Source: an uncultured Fibrobacter sp.
GTDB lineage: Bacteria > Fibrobacterota > Fibrobacteria > Fibrobacterales > Fibrobacteraceae
Assembly: GCA_934699585.1 (NCBI GenBank)
Contig: CAKUWY010000006.1
Span: 82,525 to 146,524, forward strand
Direction of reading: 5' to 3'
Length of the DNA: 64,000 bases
How positions within the stretch are numbered: the stretch's first letter is position 1; each line of letters opens with the position of its first letter. The translations under genes were made by a program, and so were the position numbers. The notes below the pieces were generated by a model. The model saw only the letters and a list, made by a program, of their open reading frames with translations, did no database searches and was not told the DNA's origin. Shown in pieces: positions 41,498 to 50,965 of the stretch.

Positions 41498-42066
41498 TGA
41501 CTCCCCTGCACCATAGCGACTACACCCTGAAGAACAGGGCCTTCAACTGCCGCATGCGGAACCGCTACTACGAAGAGGTCTATTACGCCTTCAGGGCGCT
41601 GTTGCCCAACGACTATAACGGCACCGCCGGTGGCAAGTTCGACGAAGAATGGTTCGCCCACCTGCAGCAAGAAATCAAGCACTACGAGCGCCTGATTACC
41701 ACCTGTCTGGAATACGCCCAGGCCGCCATCTTTTACGGCAAGGCCGAAGAGGCCACGCTGTATTCCAAGGACAAGCGCTGGGGCATTCTGCAAGAAGAAA
41801 TCTTCCTGGTGCACTTTTTGCGGGAACTGCTTTCTACCACCCACTACATCATCGCCCGAATCGACACCGACAAGATGCTTCACGACTGGGGCATGAAGGC
41901 TCAGCCGGTGGACAAGGGATTCGTCAGTTCTATCCAGGAAAAGCTTTCGGCCATGTCCCTTGCCACCATCAAGGAATTCCGGGAGCTGGTAAAGCATATC
42001 GTTGAACGGTTCCAGATAGGCAACACCCTTTTTGGAACGATACAGGAATTACAGAATTTCTACTAA
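41494..42066 (+). CDS. Hypothetical helical protein coupled to rel
   Basis: The 190-residue soluble protein starts within the rel stop (ATGA), so it should be translated with Rel. It is almost wholly helical and rich in aromatic residues (NRYYEEVYYAFRALLPNDYN, ILQEEIFLVHFLRELLSTTH). I recognise no domain. The tight coupling to the stringent-response enzyme is the only clue to function. Low-complexity GAGGTATGAGGTATGAGG follows the stop. Confidence 0.75.
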   Translation: MMTPLHHSDYTLKNRAFNCRMRNRYYEEVYYAFRALLPNDYNGTAGGKFDEEWFAHLQQEIKHYERLITTCLEYAQAAIFYGKAEEATLYSKDKRWGILQEEIFLVHFLRELLSTTHYIIARIDTDKMLHDWGMKAQPVDKGFVSSIQEKLSAMSLATIKEFRELVKHIVERFQIGNTLFGTIQELQNFY

Positions 42067-42212
42067 GAGGTATGAGGTATGAGGCATGAGGTCGCTCGTA
42101 AACTCGCTTTGAGGTTTTCGGTCCAAGAGATTTGTCTGAAGTCTCCTATTTCAAAAACGCTCTGCTCCTACCTTGAACCCCACACCCCACACCTCGAACC
42201 CCGAACCTAAAA

Positions 42213-42593
42213 ATGTCCGAATACATCATATTATCCATATTCCTCTTCTTGGGAGCCTTCATTGCCGCGGCGGCTACCGTCACCGGGCTTTTGCTGGGCT
42301 ACCGTACCAAGAACACCAAGAACAAGATGGCCCCCTACGAATGCGGCATGCAGACCATCGGAAACGCCCGTATCCAGTTCAAGGTGGGTTACTACCTGTT
42401 TGCGCTTTTGTTCCTGGTATTTGACATCGAAGCCTTGTTCCTGTATCCCGTGCTCATGAACTTCAAGGAAATCATGGCCGGGAACACGCCCCTCGCCCCT
42501 GCGGTTGTTATCATTGACCTTGTGATATTTATGGCCATTCTCGTTTCCGGCCTCGCCTACGCCTGGAAAAAAGGAATCCTGAAATGGGAATAA
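42213..42593 (+). CDS. nuoA: NADH-quinone oxidoreductase subunit A
   Basis: This small membrane subunit has three helices and the NuoA signature YECGMQTIGNARIQFKVGYY followed by FLVFDIEALFLYP. It starts the complex I operon after a low-complexity spacer (42067-42212) without an obvious strong promoter. It overlaps nuoB by 10 bp. Confidence 0.95.
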   Translation: MSEYIILSIFLFLGAFIAAAATVTGLLLGYRTKNTKNKMAPYECGMQTIGNARIQFKVGYYLFALLFLVFDIEALFLYPVLMNFKEIMAGNTPLAPAVVIIDLVIFMAILVSGLAYAWKKGILKWE

Positions 42594-43843
42594 TCAATTT
42601 AGCTCCAAAGATTCTGGACCCTATCCCCCTCGGCAAGTATGCCGTAAACGCCATCGACTACGTGGTGAACTGGGCCCGTGCAAATTCCATTTGGCCCTTG
42701 ACCTACGGCACCAGTTGCTGCGCCATCGAGATGATGAGCAGTTCCATGGCCCGCTACGACATCGCCCGCTTTGGAAGTGAAGTGTTCCGCAGCTCTCCGA
42801 GACAGGCGGACCTGTTCATTTTGGCGGGAACCATCACCCGCCGCATGGCGCCTGCCATCCAGATGTTGTGGGAGCAGATTCCTGGCCCCAAGTACGCCAT
42901 CGCCATGGGCGCCTGCACCATCAGCGGCGGGCCCTTCATCTACGACAACTACTCCGTAGTCCGTGGCGCCCAAAACCTGATTCCCGTAGACGTGTTCGTC
43001 CCCGGATGTCCGCCCAGACCCGAAGCCCTTTTCCACGGGCTTTTGACCCTTCGTGAAAAAATCCTGAAGGAGACCTGCCGTAACCCCTGGCACGAGGGTT
43101 CCCCCAAGGACGTGTCCACCATGGACCGCTACCGCGAAGCCGCCAAGACCTGGGCCGCCCTGGAAGAGATGAAAGACGAAGAGATGGCAGAAGCCAGGGC
43201 CAAGTTCAAGGAAGAAAATCCCGACTACAAGTCCAGTTTCAAGCCCATCCGCATCAAGAAAGAGGACTTTCCCGAAGTGGAGCGGGTCCCCTTCAAGCGC
43301 ATGGGGCTTACCCAGTCCGACATCTACGCCAAACTGAAGGAAAAGTTCCCGGCGGTAACGGTGCACACCCACAGCGAAGACCCTGTGGAAGACGTGGTGG
43401 CCGCCATGCCGGCGGACCGCCCGCTAGAAGTGATGGTCACTCCCGAAGACTACCTGCCCATGGTGGAATTCATCAAGGATGAAGCCAGCCTCAAGATGGA
43501 CTACCTCATCGACATCGTAGGCATAGACTACGACGACCATTTTGACGTAGTCTCCCAGTTCCGCAGCATGGAACACGGACACAAGCTGTTCCTCTGTCTG
43601 CAACTAAAAAAGGACTTTTCCATTCCCGAAGAGCAGCGGGCCACGGCGCTCCTTGCCCACGCCCCCAGCATCAGCCACCTGTATCCGGCGGCGGAATTCA
43701 AGGAACGTGAAGTTTACGACATGTTCGGCATCGACTTCGTGGGCCACCCCGACCAGCGCCGAATCTTCTTGGACGACGACTTTGTAGGCTACCCCCTGCG
43801 CAAGGACTTTACCCACCCGGAAATGATCAGGAGGCCCGTATGA
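42584..43843 (+). CDS. nuoBC: Fused NADH-quinone oxidoreductase subunits B and C
   Basis: Residues 1-170 are NuoB, with the N2 cluster ligands Cys45, Cys46 (GTSCCAIEMM), Cys111 (GACTISGG) and Cys142 (VPGCPPRPEAL). A charged linker follows at about 175-235. Residues about 240-419 are NuoC, ending YDMFGIDFVGHPDQRRIFLD and YPLRKDFTHPE. The two are usually separate genes. NuoCD fusion is the common variant, and a B-C fusion is unusual. There is no frameshift or stop between the halves. It forms part of the peripheral arm of complex I and overlaps nuoD by four bases. Confidence 0.95.
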   Translation: MGIINLAPKILDPIPLGKYAVNAIDYVVNWARANSIWPLTYGTSCCAIEMMSSSMARYDIARFGSEVFRSSPRQADLFILAGTITRRMAPAIQMLWEQIPGPKYAIAMGACTISGGPFIYDNYSVVRGAQNLIPVDVFVPGCPPRPEALFHGLLTLREKILKETCRNPWHEGSPKDVSTMDRYREAAKTWAALEEMKDEEMAEARAKFKEENPDYKSSFKPIRIKKEDFPEVERVPFKRMGLTQSDIYAKLKEKFPAVTVHTHSEDPVEDVVAAMPADRPLEVMVTPEDYLPMVEFIKDEASLKMDYLIDIVGIDYDDHFDVVSQFRSMEHGHKLFLCLQLKKDFSIPEEQRATALLAHAPSISHLYPAAEFKEREVYDMFGIDFVGHPDQRRIFLDDDFVGYPLRKDFTHPEMIRRPV

Positions 43844-44979
43844 CAGGTATGCTCCCTCCGGGATTCCGCATCCAGCGTGAAACCAACACCGAAGAATTTT
43901 TCATCAACATGGGTCCCCAGCACCCCAGTACCCACGGGGCCCTGCGCCTCGCCCTCCGCATGGACGGCGAGACCATCGTAGAGCTGGTGCCCCATTTCGG
44001 CTATATCCATCGCGGTATGGAAAAGCAGGCCGAATCCATGAGTTACCTGCAGTACATCGCCCTTTCCGACCGTCAGGACTACCTTACCGCCATCCAGAAC
44101 AACCTGGGTGTGGTCATCGCCCTCGAGAAGGGCATGAACATCGGCGTTCCCGAGAAGGCGGAATATATCCGCGTGATGCTGCAGGAACTGGGCCGTATTG
44201 CGAGCCACCTGGTGTTCTTCGCCTGCTTTGGCGGCGACCTGGGCGGACAGACCTGCCTGCTGTACGGTTTCAAGGAACGCGAGATGATTCACGACATCTT
44301 GGAAGAGGTGACGGGCTCCAGACTTACCACCAACTTCTTCAGACCGGGTGGAAGTCGCTACGACGTGCCCGACACGTTTATCCCGCGGGTCAAGGCATTT
44401 TTGGACCACATGGACGACACCATGAAGGACTACGAGCGGTTCCTTTCCAAGAACATCATTGTTCTGGAACGCAGCAAGGGTATAGGCATCCTCTCCAAGG
44501 AAGACGCCATCGCCTACGGATGCTCCGGTCCCGTGCTCAGGGCCAGCGGCGTAAACTTTGACGTGCGACGGGCGAACCCCTACAGCATCTACGACGCCTT
44601 CGATTTCGAAGTTCCCGTGACCCACAACGGGGACTGCTACGACCGTTACACGGTGCGTATCGCCGAAATCCACGAGTCCATGAAAATCCTCCGGCAGTGT
44701 ATCGACCGGTTCCCCACTGATGGCCCTTGGCGCTCCAAAGAAAAGCCGGTGCGTTTGCCGGTGGGCCGCTACTACAGCGAAATCGAGACCGCCAAGGGAC
44801 TCTACGCCACCTACGTAGTAGCCGCCACTACCGGCGAGAAGCCCTACCGCATACACACACGCGGTCCAAGTTTCCCCCACATCGCGGCCCTCAACAAGAT
44901 GGTCCAGGGCCACAAGATTTCGGACCTGGTGACCATCCTAGCCACCTTGGACCCCGTGATTCCCGAAATTGACAGGTAG
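43840..44979 (+). CDS. nuoD: NADH-quinone oxidoreductase subunit D
   Basis: This 379-residue subunit carries the quinone-site motif NMGPQHPSTHGALRLALRMD near residue 25, HFGYIHRGMEK, and a C-terminal RTRGPSFPHIA-like HTRGPSFPHIAALNKMVQG. It binds quinone with NuoB. It overlaps nuoBC by four bases and is three bases from nuoH. Confidence 0.96.
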   Translation: MTGMLPPGFRIQRETNTEEFFINMGPQHPSTHGALRLALRMDGETIVELVPHFGYIHRGMEKQAESMSYLQYIALSDRQDYLTAIQNNLGVVIALEKGMNIGVPEKAEYIRVMLQELGRIASHLVFFACFGGDLGGQTCLLYGFKEREMIHDILEEVTGSRLTTNFFRPGGSRYDVPDTFIPRVKAFLDHMDDTMKDYERFLSKNIIVLERSKGIGILSKEDAIAYGCSGPVLRASGVNFDVRRANPYSIYDAFDFEVPVTHNGDCYDRYTVRIAEIHESMKILRQCIDRFPTDGPWRSKEKPVRLPVGRYYSEIETAKGLYATYVVAATTGEKPYRIHTRGPSFPHIAALNKMVQGHKISDLVTILATLDPVIPEIDR

Positions 44980-44982
44980 TTT

Positions 44983-46104
44983 ATGTTTGTCCCTTCCGTT
45001 ACCAATCCTATCGGCGATTTTGTAAGGAACCTGGTTCCCCAGGTGACTGCCTACCTGCCTGTAGCCTTCCAGTCCGAGACCTTGGACAGCATTGTCGCCT
45101 TCTTGATTAACGCCGTCATCTGCATCGTCGCGGTGTGCGCCGTGAACATCGGTTCTGCCCCTATTCTCATCTACATGGAACGCAAGGTCTGCGCCCACGT
45201 GCAGTGCCGTCTTGGTCCTATGCGTCTGGGCTGGCACGGCACCATACAGACCATCGCCGACGTGCTCAAGATGCTCTTCAAGGAAGTCTATGCCCCAAGT
45301 GGCGCGGACAAACTGATGTTCTACACGGCACCCCTGATTGTGCTGATTGCCCCCTTCATGGTCTGCGCCCTGATTCCCTTCAGCAAGGACCTGGTGGTGG
45401 CCGACGTTTCTATGGGCATTCCCCTGATTATCGCGGTAAACGGTTTCGGCGTGCTGGGCATCTTGCTTGGCGGCTGGAGCAGCAACAACAAGTATTCCCT
45501 GCTGGGGGCTCTCCGTAGCGGTGCCCAGATTATCAGCTACGAAATTTCCTTCGCCATGATCCTTCTGTTCGTGGTGATGATTTCCGGATCTACCAACCTG
45601 ATGGACATCACCATGAGCCAGCAGGGAACGGTTTTCGACTGGTGGATTTTCAAGATTCCCGTGCTGGGCTTTATCGCCTTCATTCTGTTCTTCATTTCCA
45701 GCACCGCCGAAATGAACCGCGCCCCCTTCGATATCGCCGAAGCGGAGCAGGAACTCACCGGCGGCTACCACACGGAATACAACGGCACGCCATTCGCCAT
45801 GTTCTACCTAGCCGAATACATCGCCCTGGTCACCAACTCGGCTCTGGCCACCACCTGTTTCTTGGGCGGTTTCCATGCACCCTGTATCGGCTTTGCTCCC
45901 GTGGATAACGTGCTGAACATGGTTCCCGGCCTGGTGTGGTTCTTCGGGAAGGTGTTCTTCATGATCTGGTGCTACATGATGGTCCGCTGGACCTTTGTGC
46001 GCCCCCGCGTGGACCAGCTCATGGATTTCGAATGGAAGTTCCTGTTGCCGGTGAACCTGGTGCTGCTTACGGCAGGTGCGGCGTGGATAGTGGTTTGTGG
46101 TTAG
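44983..46104 (+). CDS. nuoH: NADH-quinone oxidoreductase subunit H
   Basis: The 373-residue membrane subunit at the base of the peripheral arm has about eight helices. Signatures include YMERKVCAHVQCRLGPMRLG, DVLKMLFKE and STAEMNRAPFDIAEAEQELT. It completes the quinone chamber and couples it to proton channels. Confidence 0.96.
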   Translation: MFVPSVTNPIGDFVRNLVPQVTAYLPVAFQSETLDSIVAFLINAVICIVAVCAVNIGSAPILIYMERKVCAHVQCRLGPMRLGWHGTIQTIADVLKMLFKEVYAPSGADKLMFYTAPLIVLIAPFMVCALIPFSKDLVVADVSMGIPLIIAVNGFGVLGILLGGWSSNNKYSLLGALRSGAQIISYEISFAMILLFVVMISGSTNLMDITMSQQGTVFDWWIFKIPVLGFIAFILFFISSTAEMNRAPFDIAEAEQELTGGYHTEYNGTPFAMFYLAEYIALVTNSALATTCFLGGFHAPCIGFAPVDNVLNMVPGLVWFFGKVFFMIWCYMMVRWTFVRPRVDQLMDFEWKFLLPVNLVLLTAGAAWIVVCG

Positions 46105-46113
46105 GATTGTTTT

Positions 46114-46587
46114 ATGCAAGAGAGTAGTTCATTCATTCCGTATATCAAGCGTTACCTGAAGCGCTGCATCACGGGCCCCTGGAGCCTGTTGTGCGGGCTG
46201 TCCGTGACCTTCAAGTATTTTATAGACCCAAGACGCATCGTTACCGAGCAGTATCCCGAAAACCGGAAAACCCTCAAGATGCACCCCCGCTACCGCGGCC
46301 GCCTGGAAATGATCGAAGACGCCGACGGCAACAACCACTGCACCTCTTGCGGCATGTGCGAGCGTGCCTGCCCCAACGGGAGCATCAACGTACTTTCCAC
46401 CAAGAACATCGCCGGCAAAAAGGTGCTGGGCCGTTATGTTTATCACTTTGCCAGTTGCACCCAGTGCGGGCTTTGCGTAGAGGCCTGCCCCTTTGGCGCC
46501 ATCCGCATGAACCAGGATTTCGAGGTGGCCACTACCGACCCCAATACCCTTGAAATGATTCTCAACAAGAAGGAGGGACAGGGATAA
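46114..46587 (+). CDS. nuoI: NADH-quinone oxidoreductase subunit I
   Basis: The 157-residue ferredoxin-like subunit has two [4Fe-4S] motifs: CTSCGMCERACP (Cys76, 79, 82, 86) and CTQCGLCVEACP (Cys115, 118, 121, 125). It passes electrons toward NuoB. Its stop overlaps the nuoJ start by one base. Confidence 0.96.
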   Translation: MQESSSFIPYIKRYLKRCITGPWSLLCGLSVTFKYFIDPRRIVTEQYPENRKTLKMHPRYRGRLEMIEDADGNNHCTSCGMCERACPNGSINVLSTKNIAGKKVLGRYVYHFASCTQCGLCVEACPFGAIRMNQDFEVATTDPNTLEMILNKKEGQG

Positions 46588-47180
46588 TGTTTCCAGGCCT
46601 TCAGCTTCCAGAACTAGCGCTGTCGTTCCCCCACGGGGGAATGGACATTGCCTTTTATGCCGTGGCCATCGTCATGCTCGTGACGGCGGTCTTTACCGTT
46701 GCTGTCAAGAACATCTTGCAGAGCGCCGTGTTCCTGATTTTCTCCTTCGTGACCACCGCTATTCTCTACCTACTGTTGCATGCGGAATTTATCGCTCTCG
46801 CCCAGGTGATGGTCTATATCGGCGGCGTGGTGATTTTCGTGGTGTTTACCATCTTGCTTACCAGCCATCTGGGCGAAGACGCCTTTGCCACCAAGATTCC
46901 GAGAGTCTTTGCCGCCTTCGCCCTGTCCATCGCCTTCGTGTTCGTGATGGTCAAGTGTCTGCTGCCCATGCCGGAACTTTCCAGCGGGGTTGTGGCTTCG
47001 GCTCCGGACTATTCCAGCCTGCAGAATTTCGCCATGCGCCTTCTGGGTTACACCCAGGATAGCTTTATCATCCCCTTCGAGGTGGTTAGCGTCTTGCTTT
47101 TGATGACCCTTATCTGCGCCATCACCATCGCCCGCAAGACAAAGGACGAAGTGGAAAAGGAAAAGGAGGTGAAGCAATGA
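46587..47180 (+). CDS. nuoJ: NADH-quinone oxidoreductase subunit J
   Basis: The 197-residue membrane protein has five likely helices and the family's AEFIALAQVMVYIGGVVIFV segment. The C-terminal tail is charged (KTKDEVEKEKEVKQ). It overlaps nuoK by four bases. Confidence 0.94.
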   Translation: MFPGLQLPELALSFPHGGMDIAFYAVAIVMLVTAVFTVAVKNILQSAVFLIFSFVTTAILYLLLHAEFIALAQVMVYIGGVVIFVVFTILLTSHLGEDAFATKIPRVFAAFALSIAFVFVMVKCLLPMPELSSGVVASAPDYSSLQNFAMRLLGYTQDSFIIPFEVVSVLLLMTLICAITIARKTKDEVEKEKEVKQ

Positions 47181-47482
47181 ACCTGATGAATTGCCTGATT
47201 CTCGCCTTCTTGCTCTTTGGCATTGGCGTTTGGGGCCTGATGCGCCGCCGCCACTTGATCGGCATGCTCATTTCCATCGAGCTCATGCTGAACGCCGCCA
47301 ACATCAACTTTATCTCTTTTGCCTACTTTACCGCCCAGGACTCTACCGCGGGCGCCCTGTTCAGTATTTTCGTCATCGCCGTCACCGCCTGCGAAATGGC
47401 AATCGCCCTTGCCATTATCGTCACCATGTACCGCAGGCACCACAGCCTTGACGCCGACCAGTTGAGGGACTTGCATGATTAA
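47177..47482 (+). CDS. nuoK: NADH-quinone oxidoreductase subunit K
   Basis: The 101-residue protein has three helices. Conserved RRHLIGMLISIELMLNAANI contains the functional Glu, and FVIAVTACEMAIALAIIVTM the second. It overlaps nuoL by 8 bp. Confidence 0.95.
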   Translation: MNLMNCLILAFLLFGIGVWGLMRRRHLIGMLISIELMLNAANINFISFAYFTAQDSTAGALFSIFVIAVTACEMAIALAIIVTMYRRHHSLDADQLRDLHD

Positions 47483-49430
47483 CGATATGACCCTCGGGTA
47501 TTTGATTCTGGCGTTGCCCCTGCTCACCTTCGTGGTGAACGGGCTTTTCCTGGGCAACAAGTGCCACAAGGCGGCAGCAGCTCTCGCCATCGCCTGTAAC
47601 GGCATTGCCTTCGTGTGTGCAGCCACCTTGGCCCTGCATTACTTCACCTCGGATTTCGCCCCGAACAAGACCGTCCTTTTCCAGCACGACTTCCTCACCT
47701 TTGCAGGAAACCTCGCCGCCACCATCGGCATGCTCATCGACCCGCTTTCGCTGATGATGCTGGTGGTAGTGACCTTCATCAGTTTCATGGTGAACATCTA
47801 CAGCGTGGGCTACATGCGGGAAGACCCTTCCGCAGGGCGGTTCTTCAGCCTGCTTTCCCTATTCAGCTTCAGCATGCTTGGCCTGGTGGCCGCCACCAAC
47901 CTTTTCCAGATGTTCATCTTCTGGGAACTGGTGGGCGTGTCCAGCTACCTGCTCATCGGATTCTGGTACCACAAGCCCTCGGCGGTAAGCGCCTCCAAGC
48001 AGGCCTTTATCCTCACCCGCTTTGCCGACAGTTTCTTCTTGTTCGGTATCGTGCTGGTGAGTTTCGTGGTAGGCAGTTTCGACTTTTCTACCCTGAACGA
48101 CTTGAGCCTCCACACCTTCAAGGGCGAGACCATCAATCTCGGGATTTGCACCGTTACCAAGGCGGAAGCCCTGGTGCTGGGCTCCGTGATGATCTTCACC
48201 GGCGGCTGGGGAAAATCCGCCATGTTCCCCATGCATATCTGGTTGCCTAACGCCATGGAAGGCCCGACCCCGGTCAGTTCCATCATCCACAGCGCCACCA
48301 TGGTGGTGGCGGGCGTGTACCTGGTGGCAAGGCTTTTCCCCTTCTTTGCCATCTGCGACAACACCTTGAAGCTGATTATGGTGGTAGGGGCCTTCACTAT
48401 GGTCTTTGCGGCGGTCATCGCCTGCACCCAGAAAGACATCAAGCGGATTCTAGCCTACTCTACTCTTTCGCAGCTGGGCTACATGATGTTTGCCCTGGGC
48501 GTCTGCAAGATCGGCCAGGTAGTGGTGGCAACGGGCTGGACGGCCTCCACCTTCCACATCTTTACCCATGCCTTCTTCAAGTGCAGCCTGTTCCTGATTG
48601 CAGGTTCCCTCATCCACCAGGTCCATACCAACGACTTGGACGCTATGGGCGGCCTCCGCAAAAAAATGCCCTGGACCTACTGGTGCTGCCTTATTTCCGT
48701 TCTCGCCATTTCCGGCATTCCGCCCTTCTCCGGATTCTTCTCCAAGGACGAAATCATTCTGGCGGCGTTCCAGAGCCACCACTACGTGGTGTTCGGCCTT
48801 GCCCTCCTGACTAGCGGGCTTACCACCTTCTACATGTTCAGGCTGTTCTTCTTGGCCTTCCACGGGGCACCCCGTCACGAGGGCGTCAAGGCGGGACATG
48901 TCCACGAAGATTTTGCCATGACGCTTCCTATCGTGGTCCTTGCTGTGCCTGCACTCTTGAGCGGTCTCTTGGGCAAGGGCATCTTCGAGAAGTTCTTCGT
49001 GGTCGGAAAACTCCATGTTCCCACCTTGGTAAAACTTTCTCATGCCGGCTGGATTCCCGTAGTGGCCGTAGCGGTTGCGGTGGTGGCTCTTGCCCTCGCT
49101 TGGTTTATGTACGGGCGGCCCAAATCCAACATTGACCGGGCCCTGGACGATACCAACCGCAGTCGCATTTACAAGGTCATCTACCACAAGTTCTACTTCG
49201 ACGAAATCTACTACGCCGTGGTTCGGCAGTTCATTTTCGGAGGTGTGGCCGCCACGGCCCGCTTTATCCAGGACTACATTATCGAAGGAATCCTCGCCTT
49301 TACGGTCTGGTTCACCCACAAGCTGGGCGACCTGGTACGCACCGCCCAGGCGGGCTACCTTCCCTTTTACCTCGGAACCCTTATCGTCGGGCTTCTGCTT
49401 TGGCGCTTTATCGGAGGGTTGCCCCTGTAG
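47475..49430 (+). CDS. nuoL: NADH-quinone oxidoreductase subunit L
   Basis: The 651-residue antiporter-like subunit has about 16 helices. Visible signatures are FIFWELVGVSSYLLIGFWYH, WLPNAMEGPTPVSSIIHSAT, and FFKCSLFLIAGSLIHQVHTN. The long C-terminal lateral helix region is present. The start at 47475 (MINDM) or 47487 cannot be separated. It pumps protons (or sodium) at the end of the membrane arm. Confidence 0.95.
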   Translation: MINDMTLGYLILALPLLTFVVNGLFLGNKCHKAAAALAIACNGIAFVCAATLALHYFTSDFAPNKTVLFQHDFLTFAGNLAATIGMLIDPLSLMMLVVVTFISFMVNIYSVGYMREDPSAGRFFSLLSLFSFSMLGLVAATNLFQMFIFWELVGVSSYLLIGFWYHKPSAVSASKQAFILTRFADSFFLFGIVLVSFVVGSFDFSTLNDLSLHTFKGETINLGICTVTKAEALVLGSVMIFTGGWGKSAMFPMHIWLPNAMEGPTPVSSIIHSATMVVAGVYLVARLFPFFAICDNTLKLIMVVGAFTMVFAAVIACTQKDIKRILAYSTLSQLGYMMFALGVCKIGQVVVATGWTASTFHIFTHAFFKCSLFLIAGSLIHQVHTNDLDAMGGLRKKMPWTYWCCLISVLAISGIPPFSGFFSKDEIILAAFQSHHYVVFGLALLTSGLTTFYMFRLFFLAFHGAPRHEGVKAGHVHEDFAMTLPIVVLAVPALLSGLLGKGIFEKFFVVGKLHVPTLVKLSHAGWIPVVAVAVAVVALALAWFMYGRPKSNIDRALDDTNRSRIYKVIYHKFYFDEIYYAVVRQFIFGGVAATARFIQDYIIEGILAFTVWFTHKLGDLVRTAQAGYLPFYLGTLIVGLLLWRFIGGLPL

Positions 49431-50963
49431 GTGCTTATGGAAACTGTACTCTTTAATCTGATTTGGGTCATTCCCCTTTTGACGGTGCTCGCCTGCATCC
49501 CGATTCCCTCCACCTGCGAGCGTGCGCTCCGGACGGTCCATACGGCTTCCGTCAGTTTTGTGCTCCTTATTGTATGCGTGCTTACCTACCGCGTTTTCGC
49601 CCTGGGTGCAGCCCCAGCCGATCCGGCCTCTGCCCCCTTTGCGCTACGGTTCTTTACCGACATTCCCTGGCTTAACGCATTCAACGCCCACTATATTGTA
49701 GGGGCCGACGGCCTCAACATGCTGCTTCTGGCCCTCACCGCCTTTATCGTATGGGCCGGCGTGCTGGTGAGCTACAAAATCAAAGGGAACCAGAAGGTGT
49801 TCTTCGCCCTGATCCAGCTTTTGGCCACAAGCGTCTATGGCGTGTACATGAGTTTCGATTTGGTGCTGTTCTTCGTGTTCTACGAGATGGAAGCCCTGTG
49901 CATGTACCTGATGATCGCCTGCTATGGAAGCGGCCGCAGGGATTACGGCGGCAAGAAGCTGACCTTGACCCTCGCCTTCGGTTCTTCCATGATTCTTGCC
50001 ACCCTGTTCGGGCTCTACTTCGAAAGCGGCACGGGCAGCTGGAGCCTCATGGAAATTTCAAAGGTGACTCTCCCCATGGATTTCCAGATGTGGGCATTCC
50101 CCCTGATGTTCATGGGCTTTGCGGTCAGCTCTTCCCTGTTCCCCTTCCACTTCTGGAGCCCCGACGGCCACTCCGCAGCCCCTACTGCCGTTTCTATGCT
50201 GGCGGCAGGCGTCATGATGAAAATGGGCGCCTACGGATGCCTTCGCTTTGCCATGTTTCTAATGCCTGAGGCCGCCAAGATTTGGCTCCCCTACGTGGTG
50301 GCCCTGCTCATCTTCAACGTTGTGCTCGGCCCCTTTATCGCCATACGCCACAAGGACCTCAAGTACATTACCGCCTACAGTTCCATCAGCCACCTGGGCC
50401 TTATCTTCTTGGGTCTTGCGGCTCTCACGCCGGTGGGGCTCCGGGGCGCTAGCCTCCAGATGATTTCCCACGGGTTCTTGACGGGGCTCTTCTTCGCCAC
50501 CATCGGCATGATTTATGAGCGCACCCATACCCGCGACATCACGGAAATGGGCGGCATCATGAAAAAGATGCCTTTCCTGGGTGTCGGTTTCGTGATTGCA
50601 GGCTTTGCGGGCCTTGGCCTGCCCGGTTTCAGCGGGTTCATTGCCGAAAGCACCATCTTTATCGGGGCGTTTGAGCAGGATTCTACCCTCACCCGTATCG
50701 TCACCGTCCTTGCCATCCTTTCCATCACCACCACGGCGGTGTATATCCTGCAGACGGCCAACCGTATGCTCCACGGCCCCATGCCCGCCAAGTTCCAGAC
50801 GCTTACCGACGGGTGCTTCCGCGAAAAGCTGGTCATCGTGGTGCTGGTTTTCTGCCTGCTGTTGATCGGTATTTTCCCCGGGCCTTTTGCCGACATGCTG
50901 GACCTGAGCATCGCGCCTATATTTGAGAAAATCTCTGCAGCCGCGCCTGCGGTGGGAGGTTAG
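49431..50963 (+). CDS. nuoM: NADH-quinone oxidoreductase subunit M
   Basis: The 510-residue antiporter-like subunit has the key Glu in FFVFYEMEALCMYLMI, the FHFWSPDGHSAAPTAVSMLA motif and YITAYSSISHLGLIFLG. GTG at 49431 abuts the nuoL stop; ATG at 49437 is an equally plausible start. Confidence 0.95.
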   Translation: MLMETVLFNLIWVIPLLTVLACIPIPSTCERALRTVHTASVSFVLLIVCVLTYRVFALGAAPADPASAPFALRFFTDIPWLNAFNAHYIVGADGLNMLLLALTAFIVWAGVLVSYKIKGNQKVFFALIQLLATSVYGVYMSFDLVLFFVFYEMEALCMYLMIACYGSGRRDYGGKKLTLTLAFGSSMILATLFGLYFESGTGSWSLMEISKVTLPMDFQMWAFPLMFMGFAVSSSLFPFHFWSPDGHSAAPTAVSMLAAGVMMKMGAYGCLRFAMFLMPEAAKIWLPYVVALLIFNVVLGPFIAIRHKDLKYITAYSSISHLGLIFLGLAALTPVGLRGASLQMISHGFLTGLFFATIGMIYERTHTRDITEMGGIMKKMPFLGVGFVIAGFAGLGLPGFSGFIAESTIFIGAFEQDSTLTRIVTVLAILSITTTAVYILQTANRMLHGPMPAKFQTLTDGCFREKLVIVVLVFCLLLIGIFPGPFADMLDLSIAPIFEKISAAAPAVGG

Positions 50964-50965
50964 TC

